Made by a program: the position numbers and the translations under genes. From Pseudomonadota bacterium (GTDB lineage Bacteria; Pseudomonadota; Alphaproteobacteria; Acetobacterales; Acetobacteraceae), in the NCBI GenBank assembly GCA_019352115.1, contig JABBNW010000004.1, positions 1 through 62,183 of the forward strand: DNA of 62,183 bases, given 5' to 3'. The notes beneath the pieces were generated by a model. The model made no database searches and was not told where the DNA came from. It saw only the letters and a list, made by a program, of their open reading frames with translations. Shown here piece after piece: positions 52,506-59,304 of this stretch (the stretch's first letter is position 1; each line of letters opens with the position of its first letter).

Positions 52506-54035
52506 TCACTCCGCCGCCAGCGCGGGGCGGCGGAAATCCTCGGGGAAATGGACCAGCGCGCTCATCACCGGATAGGGGATGAAGCCGCCCAGCGCACAGA
52601 GCGAGCCGAATTTCATCGTCTCGCACAGATCGCGCAGAAGTTCCAGATTCGCATCGACATCGCGGCCGGCCAGGACCCGGTCGATCACTTCCATGCCGCG
52701 CACCGAACCGATCCGACACGGCGTGCACTTGCCGCAGGATTCCGCGGCGCAGAATTCCATGGCGAAGCGCGCCTGGGCCAGCATGTCGACCGTATCGTCG
52801 AACACCACCACCCCGCCGTGGCCGATCAGCCCGTCGCGCGCGGCAAAGGATTCGTAGTCGAACACGGTGTCGAACAGGGCCGGCGGGAAATACGCCCCGA
52901 GCGGCCCGCCCACCTGCACCGCGCGCACCGGCCGCCCGGTCGCGGTGCCGGCGCCGAGGTCCTCCACGATTTCGCCCAGGGTCAGGCCGAACCCCGCCTC
53001 GAACAGCCCGGCATGGCGGATGTTGCCGGCCAGCTGGATCGGCATGGTGCCGCGCGAGCGGCCATAGCCGACGCCGTGATACGCCGCCGCGCCCTCGGCC
53101 AGGATGAACGGAACCGAAGCCAATGTAATGACGTTGTTGATCACCGTCGGCTGGCCGAACAACCCCTTGATCGCCGGCAGCGGCGGCTTGGCGCGCACCT
53201 GGCCGCGCCGTCCTTCCAGGCTGTCGAGCAGGGAGGTTTCCTCCCCGCAGATGTACGCCCCCGCGCCCACCCGCTGCTCGATGTCGAACGCCATGCCGGA
53301 GCCGAGCACGTCCGTCCCGAGCAGCCCGCCGGCGCGCGCGGCGGACAACGCACGCTCGAACGCCGCGATCGCATGCGGGTATTCGGAGCGGGTGTAGACG
53401 AAACCTTTCGTCGCACCGACGGCGAGGCCGGCGATCGCCATGCCCTCGATCAGCGCGAACGGATCGCCCTCCATCAGCATGCGGTCGGCGAAGGTGCCGG
53501 AATCGCCCTCGTCGGCGTTGGCAACGATGAATTTCCGGCCCGCGACCGCATCCGCCGCGGTCTTCCACTTGATCCCGGTCGGGAACCCGGCACCGCCGCG
53601 ACCGCGCAGGCCGGACGCGGTGACCTCGGAGATGGTCGCCGCCGGCCCGATCTCGAGCGCCCGCCGCAGGCCTTTCAGCCCGCCCGCCGCGCAATAATCG
53701 TCGAGCGAGGTCGGATCGACCACGCCGCAACGGGCAAAGGTGAAGCGGGTCTGCCCGGCGAGGAAGGGAATGTCCTCCGGCCGCCCACGCCGCAGCGGAT
53801 GGGCCCCGCCGGTCAGCATGCCGGCGGCGACCAATCCGTCGACATCGGCCGCCCGCACCGGCCCGTAGGCGATCCGTCCGGCGGGCGTTTCCACCTCCAC
53901 CATCGGCTCCAGCCAGAACATCCCCCGCGAACCGGTGCGGACCACCTGCGCCCCGGCGGCAGCCAGGCGGGTCGCCACTGCCTCCGCCCCCAGCGCCAGT
54001 GCGGCGGCGTCGCGCGGGACGAAGACGCGGGTCAT
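52506..54035 (-). CDS. fdsB: Formate dehydrogenase beta (FMN/NADH-binding) subunit
   Basis: A 509-residue NuoF-like subunit. After a thioredoxin-like N-terminal domain of about 110 residues without cluster cysteines, the NuoF core shows GLRGRGGAGFPTGIKW (NADH), NADEGDSGTFADRMLME and GAGAYICGEETSLLDSLEG (FMN), and the C-terminal [4Fe-4S] motif ESCGKCTPCRIG with the distal cysteine in LCALGG. It receives electrons from FdsA and reduces NAD+. ATGA overlap with fdsG; 10 bp to fdsA. Confidence 0.96.
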   Translation of the reverse strand: MTRVFVPRDAAALALGAEAVATRLAAAGAQVVRTGSRGMFWLEPMVEVETPAGRIAYGPVRAADVDGLVAAGMLTGGAHPLRRGRPEDIPFLAGQTRFTFARCGVVDPTSLDDYCAAGGLKGLRRALEIGPAATISEVTASGLRGRGGAGFPTGIKWKTAADAVAGRKFIVANADEGDSGTFADRMLMEGDPFALIEGMAIAGLAVGATKGFVYTRSEYPHAIAAFERALSAARAGGLLGTDVLGSGMAFDIEQRVGAGAYICGEETSLLDSLEGRRGQVRAKPPLPAIKGLFGQPTVINNVITLASVPFILAEGAAAYHGVGYGRSRGTMPIQLAGNIRHAGLFEAGFGLTLGEIVEDLGAGTATGRPVRAVQVGGPLGAYFPPALFDTVFDYESFAARDGLIGHGGVVVFDDTVDMLAQARFAMEFCAAESCGKCTPCRIGSVRGMEVIDRVLAGRDVDANLELLRDLCETMKFGSLCALGGFIPYPVMSALVHFPEDFRRPALAAE

Positions 54036-54502
54036 CGCGTGCCCTCCAGCGCCGCGTCCAACCCGGCGGCATCCAGCCGGCCCAACGGCGCGCCGTCCAG
54101 CATCCCCGACGGCGCCACGGCACACAGGCCGAGGCAGAACACCGGTTCGAGGCTCACCGCCCCGTCCGCCGTGGTCTCGTGCCAGCCGATGCCGAGACGC
54201 CGGCGCGCGGCCGCGTGCAGCCGGTCCGCCCCCATCGCCTGGCAGGCCTCGGCGCGGCACAGGTGCAGCACGTGCCGGCCGGGCGGGGTGCGGCGGAATT
54301 CGTGGTAGAACGTGGCGATGCCATGGACTTCCGCGCGGGTCAGATTGAGCGCGGCGGCGACCAGCGGGATCGCTTCGGCGGGCACGTAGCCGAACTCCTC
54401 CTGCAGCGCGTGCAGGATCGGCAAGGCGGCACCTTCACGGTCCTGAAGCCCGGCGATGACGGAGGCGGCCCGGTCTGCGTTCCATGGCGCGTGTGCGCCC
54501 AT
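54032..54502 (-). CDS. fdsG: Formate dehydrogenase gamma ([2Fe-2S]) subunit
   Basis: A 156-residue NuoE-like protein. Thioredoxin-like [2Fe-2S] ligands are visible in LCRAEACQAMG and FCLGLCAVAPSG (a C-x4-C ... C-x3-C pattern). ALPILHALQEEFGYVP near the N-terminus is typical. The ATG at 54502 was chosen because GGGAGGAAG lies just upstream; a longer frame from 54529 lacks a ribosome site. First gene of the fds operon, 101 bp downstream of moaA. Confidence 0.94.
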   Translation of the reverse strand: MGAHAPWNADRAASVIAGLQDREGAALPILHALQEEFGYVPAEAIPLVAAALNLTRAEVHGIATFYHEFRRTPPGRHVLHLCRAEACQAMGADRLHAAARRRLGIGWHETTADGAVSLEPVFCLGLCAVAPSGMLDGAPLGRLDAAGLDAALEGTR

Positions 54503-54603
54503 GTCTTCCTCCCGGCGGGTTTGGTGCATGCCGCAGAATTCGGGCCTTTCGCCGGAAATGCAAGCGTCCCTGCGGGGACGGGCGACCGGGACGCGAGCGG
54601 GAA

Positions 54604-55623
54604 CTACCCCCCGGTCATGCTCATGTGCCGCGCTACGGCCGGCTGGTCGTGGCGGCGGTCGATGATGAAATCATGCCCCTTCGGCTTGCGTGAGATCGCC
54701 TCCCGGATCGCCGCCGTCAGCGCCGCATCGTCGGCGCCGGAGCGCAGCACCGCGCGCAGGTCGGCCTGGTCGTCCTGGCCGAGGCACATGAACAGGGTGC
54801 CGGTGCAGGTGAGCCGCACCCGGTTGCAGCTTTCGCAGAAATTATGCGTCATCGGCGTGATGAAACCGATCCGCCGCCCGGTTTCCCGCACGCCGAAATA
54901 TCGCGCCGGGCCGCCGGTGCGGTAGTCCGTCTCGTCCAGGGTCCAGCGCCGGCGCAGGCGCGAGCGCACGACCGACAACGGCAGATACTGGTCGGTGCGG
55001 TCCTCGCCGATCTCGCCCATCGGCATCGTTTCGATCAGGCAGAGGTCGAAGCCCTGTTCGCCGCACCAGGCGATCAGCGCGTCGAAATCATCCTCGTTGA
55101 CGCCCTTCATGGCGACCGTGTTGATCTTCACGGCAAGCCCGGCCGCCTTCGCCGCGGCAATCCCCTCCAGGGTCGGGCCGATTTTGCCCCAGCGGGTCAG
55201 CAGGGTGAATTTGGCCGGATCGAGCGTATCGAGCGAGACGTTGATCCGCCGCATCCCCGCCGCCGCCAGCCCCGCCGCGCAGCGCGCAAGCTGCGAGCCG
55301 TTGGTGGTGAGGGTCAGCTCGTCCAGCCCCTGCTCCGCGCCGACACCGATCCGGGCGCCAAGCCGCTGCACCAGCCGCATCACGTCGCGCCGGACCAGCG
55401 GTTCTCCCCCGGTCAGGCGGATCTTGCGGGTGCCGAGGCCGATGAAAGCGACCGAGAGGCGTTCCAGCTCTTCAAGCGTCAGCACGTCCTTTTTCGGCAG
55501 GAAGTGCATGTCCTCGGCCATGCAATAGACACAGCGGAGGTCGCAGCGGTCCGTGACCGACACCCGCAGATAGGTGATCGCGCGGCCGAACGGATCGAGC
55601 ATGGGGGAGGGCAAGGAGCTCAT
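54604..55623 (-). CDS. moaA: GTP 3',8-cyclase MoaA (molybdenum cofactor synthesis)
   Basis: A 339-residue radical SAM enzyme catalysing the first step of molybdopterin synthesis. The N-terminal cluster motif is C27-x3-C31-x2-C34 in [10 protein letters not shown]; the C-terminal cluster motif is [12 protein letters not shown]. The conserved GTP-binding arginines region [14 protein letters not shown] and the essential C-terminal double glycine (MTGG) are present. Its position just upstream of the molybdenum formate dehydrogenase operon on the same strand fits supply of the cofactor. Confidence 0.96.
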   Translation of the reverse strand: MSSLPSPMLDPFGRAITYLRVSVTDRCDLRCVYCMAEDMHFLPKKDVLTLEELERLSVAFIGLGTRKIRLTGGEPLVRRDVMRLVQRLGARIGVGAEQGLDELTLTTNGSQLARCAAGLAAAGMRRINVSLDTLDPAKFTLLTRWGKIGPTLEGIAAAKAAGLAVKINTVAMKGVNEDDFDALIAWCGEQGFDLCLIETMPMGEIGEDRTDQYLPLSVVRSRLRRRWTLDETDYRTGGPARYFGVRETGRRIGFITPMTHNFCESCNRVRLTCTGTLFMCLGQDDQADLRAVLRSGADDAALTAAIREAISRKPKGHDFIIDRRHDQPAVARHMSMTGG

Positions 55624-55747
55624 GACAGGTTCACTTGCGCCATCCCGTGCCGGGCTTCAAGCGGCGGCCCCTCTCAATCCATGCCGTGCATCGCACCATC
55701 CTGCGCCGTACGCCCTGCCGGCATGGGCAGCCATGCACGTCCAGCCC

Positions 55748-55939
55748 TCAGTCCGGCGGCTCGTCACAAATATCGAGCGCTATGACCATAGTGTTCACCA
55801 GCACTTTGCCTGCATGCAGGAAATTCACCGTGACCCGCGCCCCGATCACCGACTGCACCTGACCGGGGCCCCAGTCGGGGCGACCGGGATGACGCACCCA
55901 TTGGCCGGGTTCGATCGCACTGTCGGGGGAAGACGGCAT
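55748..55939 (-). CDS. DUF3553 protein
   Basis: A 63-residue protein whose centre, GQWVRHPGRPDWGPGQVQSVIGARVTVNFLHAGKVLVNT (residues about 12-50), matches the small DUF3553 domain, a predicted SH3-like barrel related to RNA polymerase-interacting CarD-type modules. Function unknown; often a stand-alone short protein in alphaproteobacteria. Its start codon lies at the head of a divergent region facing the ChpT-like gene. Confidence 0.8.
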   Translation of the reverse strand: MPSSPDSAIEPGQWVRHPGRPDWGPGQVQSVIGARVTVNFLHAGKVLVNTMVIALDICDEPPD

Positions 55940-55992
55940 GGCACACTCCGAAACACGGGCAGGCGGATTCCTGCGGCAAGCGTTAACAAAAA

Positions 55993-56022
55993 TTGACGCG
56001 TGTATCAAAAACGATCTATCGT
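55993..56022 (+). promoter_or_regulatory. Candidate promoter of the ChpT-like gene
   Basis: TTGACG (55993-55998) and TATCGT (56017-56022) are separated by 18 bases in a locally AT-rich patch unlike the surrounding DNA. Transcription would begin near 56029, which lies downstream of the longest possible start codon and therefore supports a shorter reading of the following gene. Confidence 0.5.
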
Positions 56023-56051
56023 GTCGCGCCTCGAAGGGAAGGGCCGAGACC

Positions 56052-56681
56052 TTGCGCGACCGCCTCCGTCTTGCCGAGCTCATGTGCGCCCGCATGTGCC
56101 ACGATCTGGGCGGCCCGCTCGGCAGCCTGACCGGCACCCTCGAACTGTCGCAAGCCAGCCCCGATAGCGCCAGCGTAACGGAGGCGGCGGAAGCGTTGTC
56201 GTGCCGGCTGCGCCTGCTGCGCGCCGCCTGGGGCGGCAACGCCGGGCGCCTCGATCCCCCGCGGCTGCGCGAGCTGGGGCGCGGCGCACCCGGGGCCGAT
56301 CGGATGGAGCTCGACCTCGCCGCCCTGCCGCCCCGGACGGTGTTCGCACCGGGCATCGGCCGCATCCTGCTCAATCTGCTCCTGCTCGGTCCCGAAGCCC
56401 TGCCGCTTGGGGGCAAGTTCAGCGTCACGCCGCTCGACGACGGCGGCATGCTGGTGCGGATCGCCGGCCCGCGTGCCGCGTGGCCCCAAGGGTTCGCCCT
56501 CTACCTGACAGACCCCGAGGCCGCGTTCGCCGCGCTGAGCGGCCCGCGCGCCGTGCTCGGCCCATGGATCGGAATGCTGGCGGCGCAGTTGGACGTGCGG
56601 GCAGCCCTGCTGCTGCCGAGCGGCAGCGGCCGGGGCGTCGGCCCGGCCCCGCTGCTGCTGCATCAGAGGGTGCCCGCTTAG
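56052..56681 (+). CDS. chpT: ChpT-like histidine phosphotransferase
   Basis: A 209-residue protein. RLAELMCARMCHDLGGPLGSLTGTLELSQ near the start is the DHp-like helix of ChpT, with the phosphorylatable histidine in MCHDLGGP. The remainder (AARTVFAPGIGRILLNLLLLGPEAL and a C-terminal GGMLVRIAGP segment) forms the degenerate ATPase-like domain that does not bind ATP. ChpT relays phosphate from CckA to CtrA and CpdR, controlling cell cycle or motility. Start choice: TTG at 56052, preceded by AAGGGAAGGG and downstream of a promoter-like sequence; an ATG at 55938 would give 247 residues but overlaps the divergent gene start. Confidence 0.75.
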   Translation: MRDRLRLAELMCARMCHDLGGPLGSLTGTLELSQASPDSASVTEAAEALSCRLRLLRAAWGGNAGRLDPPRLRELGRGAPGADRMELDLAALPPRTVFAPGIGRILLNLLLLGPEALPLGGKFSVTPLDDGGMLVRIAGPRAAWPQGFALYLTDPEAAFAALSGPRAVLGPWIGMLAAQLDVRAALLLPSGSGRGVGPAPLLLHQRVPA

Positions 56682-56754
56682 GGCGACCACATAGGCACCG
56701 CGCGATCCGGAGCAGAGGCCGATCGGGCAATCGCGCCGGCGCGCCGGAACCCGA

Positions 56755-57219
56755 TCATGCGTCGGCAGGAGCGGATCCCGCCGCCGGCGGTAGCACGATG
56801 CTCGCCCGCCCGCGCAGCAGCAGCCGCCCGGTCGCCGCGCGCACCACGAAGCCATAGACCATCCCCCCCGGCTGCGCCCCCTCCAACCGCGCCGAGACCG
56901 CGAGCGGGCCGAACGCCGCCACGTCCAGCCGGTGCACGCGCAACTCCACCCGGCGCAGGGCAGCGAACCAGCCGGGCGGGGGCGGCGGTGCGCCCGCGTC
57001 GAGCGCGCGCAACGCCCCGTGCAGAGCCGCGGCCTGCAACCCGTATTCGATGCCGCAGGAAGCGCCCAATCGGCCCTCCCGCCGCAGCGGATTGTCGGGC
57101 GCCAAGTGGGACGTGGCACGGCACAGGATGTCCGTCCGGTCCCAGCGCAGCGCCGCATCCAGCAGGCACATCGTCCCCTGGTGCGGGATCAGTGCGCGGA
57201 TGCGGCCGCGGTCGAGCAT
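56755..57219 (-). CDS. Hotdog-fold 3-hydroxyacyl-ACP dehydratase-like protein (ApeP-like)
   Basis: A 154-residue hotdog protein similar to the dehydratases of aryl polyene clusters. IRALIPHQGTMCLLDAALRWD carries the active-site histidine (IPHQGTM, residue about 13) and GASCGIEYGLQAAALHGA holds the conserved acidic residue in the central helix. It would dehydrate beta-hydroxyacyl chains on a carrier protein. It overlaps the chain-length factor gene by 31 bp and is the last gene of the visible cluster. Confidence 0.8.
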   Translation of the reverse strand: MLDRGRIRALIPHQGTMCLLDAALRWDRTDILCRATSHLAPDNPLRREGRLGASCGIEYGLQAAALHGALRALDAGAPPPPPGWFAALRRVELRVHRLDVAAFGPLAVSARLEGAQPGGMVYGFVVRAATGRLLLRGRASIVLPPAAGSAPADA

Positions 57220-58079
57220 GGGTCCAGCGCCACATCCACCTGCCCGTCGAACAGCGCGAGCGAAATGCGCTCGGCGCGACCGGCGGCAAGGGCCTCCAGC
57301 AGGCGGAGCGACCGCGCCGCCGGGTTGGCGCCGGCCAGGTCGTGCAGCTCGGACCGCCGCGGCAGCTCCCGCCCGGCCTCCACCGGAGCGGCAACGAAGT
57401 CGAGCCCGAACCCGGCCAGGCGGGCAACGCCGGCCCCCTCCGTCCCCGCGCCCTTCGTCCCGGGGCCCTCCATCTCACCCGCCCCCGGCGCGACAGCGGC
57501 GGCCGGCACCAGCACCAGCGCCGTCGCAAACGCGAAGCGCGTGCCGCGCAGGGCCATCATCGGCGGCGGCACCGGCAGGTCGTAAACCACCAGCAGTACC
57601 GGCCCTCCGGTGCTGCACACCTCGGCCGTCGCCCGCAGCAGGCCGGCGGCAAAGCTGCCGTCATGGCCGCTCAGGCAGGTGACCGGTGCGCGCGATGCGG
57701 TCGCGATCGTCCAATAGCCGGCCGCCGCGTTGTGCACCGAGTTGTGGAACTGGGTGGGGGAGACCTGGGGCGCATCGCTCGCCAGGGTTTCGAGCAGCGC
57801 GCCCACCACGACCCCGTCCCCGTTCGAAGTCGCGAACACCCCCGGCAGGCTCCCGGCGGCAACCCCGGCCCCGGCGCAGGCCTCCGCCGCGACCGCGAGC
57901 GCCAGCCGCGTCGCAGCGCCGGCCCGCCGCCGTTCCGCCGGAGCCAGCAGCGCCGGCGCGGGCGGCAGGCCCTCGTCCGGTTGCCAGGGCGCGGTCCCGG
58001 CCAGCACCGCCCGCGCCGCGGGCCAGCCCGCCAGCCCCGGCCCCCAGACGCCCACCCCGCCGATCGCCGCGCGGATCAC
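57189..58079 (-). CDS. Beta-ketoacyl synthase chain-length factor (ApeC-like)
   Basis: A 296-residue ketosynthase-like protein of the chain-length factor type. SPTQFHNSVHNAAAGYWTIAT near residue 113-133 is the family signature; the catalytic cysteine of true synthases is missing in the equivalent region (THLS-like VTCLSGHDGSF is not an active-site elbow). It probably pairs with the adjacent ketosynthase. GTG at 58079 gives a GTGA overlap with that gene. Residues about 205-225 are a low-complexity G/E/A/T insert. Confidence 0.82.
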   Translation of the reverse strand: MIRAAIGGVGVWGPGLAGWPAARAVLAGTAPWQPDEGLPPAPALLAPAERRRAGAATRLALAVAAEACAGAGVAAGSLPGVFATSNGDGVVVGALLETLASDAPQVSPTQFHNSVHNAAAGYWTIATASRAPVTCLSGHDGSFAAGLLRATAEVCSTGGPVLLVVYDLPVPPPMMALRGTRFAFATALVLVPAAAVAPGAGEMEGPGTKGAGTEGAGVARLAGFGLDFVAAPVEAGRELPRRSELHDLAGANPAARSLRLLEALAAGRAERISLALFDGQVDVALDPCSTAAASAH

Positions 58080-59260
58080 GCTTCCCCCAGCACGAGGCTG
58101 CAATTGATGCCGCCGAACCCGAACGAATTGCTGACCACGCGGCGCACCGGCCCGGTCGCGTTCGCGGTCAGGATCCGCGCCCCCAGCGCCGGATCCGGCG
58201 CGTCGAGACCGAGGCAGCCCGGCAGTAATCCTTCCCGGATGCACAGCGCCGCAATCACCGCCTCCAGCACCCCGGCCGCGCCCAGGGTATGACCGGACCA
58301 GCCCTTGGTCGCACTGCACGGCGTGCCGGTGCCGAACACCGAGACCACCGCCTTGTCCTCCATCGCATCGTTCTGCGGCGTGCCGGTACCGTGCAGGTTC
58401 ACGTAGTCGATATCCGCCGGCGCCAGCCCGGCCGCGGCAAGCGCCGCGCGCATCGCCGCTGCCGCGCCGAGGCCCTCGGGGTGCGGAGCGGACATGTGGT
58501 GGCCGTCGCTGCTGGCCCCGCTGCCGAGCAGCGCCACCCCCTCGCCCGTCGGTTCCAGCAGCACGAAGCCCGCCGCCTCGCCGACCGACAGCCCGGCCCG
58601 ATCGGCTGCGCAGGGCCGGCAGGGCACCGGGGAGATCAGCTCCAGCGCCGCGAACCCGCGCAAGGTCATGCCGCACAGGCTGTCCGCCCCGCCCACCACC
58701 GCGGCATCGACGAGCCCGGCTGAGATCAGCATCGCCGCGTCGGCGAACGCCTTGGCGGAGGAGGCGCAAGCGGTGGAGACCACGAAGGCCGGGCCTTCCA
58801 GCCCGAGCGCGGTCGCGACGAAACGGGCGAGCGCGGCCATGTCGTATGTATGCGCGTAATCGAACCAGCCCGGCAGCGCGCCGGTCACAGGGTCGCGCTC
58901 GCGATAGGCCGTCTCGCTCTGGAGGATGCCCGCGGTGCTCGTGCCCAGCACCACCGCGATCCGCGCGGCGCCGTAGCGGCCCCGGGCGCCGGCGACCGCC
59001 TCGGCGAAACCGTCGGTGCGCAGGGCGAGATCGGCCAGGCGGTGGTTGCGGCAGTCGAAGCGGGCGAGCGCCGGCGGCAGCGCGTGCGCCGCGATCCCCG
59101 CGACCTGGCCGACATGACCGAAATCGACGCCGGCGAAGGCGCAGGGCCGCAAGCCGGAGCGACGGGTGCGCAAGGCGGCCAGAGTCGCGTCCTGGCCGCG
59201 CCCCATGGCGCTGACCACGGTGGCGGCGGTGAGGAACAACGGGCGTCCGCGCGGGCTCAC
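58076..59260 (-). CDS. Beta-ketoacyl-ACP synthase II type (ApeO-like)
   Basis: A 394-residue FabF-type ketosynthase. The nucleophile is C165 in VSTACASSAKAF; the two catalytic histidines lie in NLHGTGTPQND and ATKGWSGHTLGAAG, and the C-terminal SNSFGFGGINCSLVLG is standard. It condenses malonyl-ACP with an acyl starter. GTG 59260 was chosen as start since its first bases overlap the stop of a 15-codon mini-ORF with a strong ribosome site, a coupling arrangement. Neighbours (chain-length factor, hotdog dehydratase, MMPL exporter) point to an aryl polyene or related lipid. Confidence 0.85.
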   Translation of the reverse strand: MSPRGRPLFLTAATVVSAMGRGQDATLAALRTRRSGLRPCAFAGVDFGHVGQVAGIAAHALPPALARFDCRNHRLADLALRTDGFAEAVAGARGRYGAARIAVVLGTSTAGILQSETAYRERDPVTGALPGWFDYAHTYDMAALARFVATALGLEGPAFVVSTACASSAKAFADAAMLISAGLVDAAVVGGADSLCGMTLRGFAALELISPVPCRPCAADRAGLSVGEAAGFVLLEPTGEGVALLGSGASSDGHHMSAPHPEGLGAAAAMRAALAAAGLAPADIDYVNLHGTGTPQNDAMEDKAVVSVFGTGTPCSATKGWSGHTLGAAGVLEAVIAALCIREGLLPGCLGLDAPDPALGARILTANATGPVRRVVSNSFGFGGINCSLVLGEA

Positions 59261-59304
59261 CTGCGGACGGCTCCGGCGGCGATCCGGCGGCTCCGGGTCA
59301 GCAT
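59257..59304 (-). CDS. 15-codon mini-ORF coupled to the ketosynthase
   Basis: ATG at 59304, preceded by GAGGAAGG at optimal spacing, opens a frame encoding MLTRSRRIAAGAVRR and stops at 59257, overlapping the ketosynthase GTG start as GTGA. It probably serves translation re-initiation rather than making a functional peptide. It begins within one base of the exporter gene's stop. Confidence 0.4.
   Translation of the reverse strand: MLTRSRRIAAGAVRR

Noticed and set aside
49832-52582. A 916-codon open frame on the plus strand
   Set aside because: Antisense shadow of fdsA, whose cluster cysteines and molybdenum ligand are unmistakable.
55981-56000. Possible CtrA binding box (GTTAAC followed by TTGAC)
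   Set aside because: The spacing between half sites is six rather than seven bases and the second half is not TTAA, so a CtrA site is not supported.
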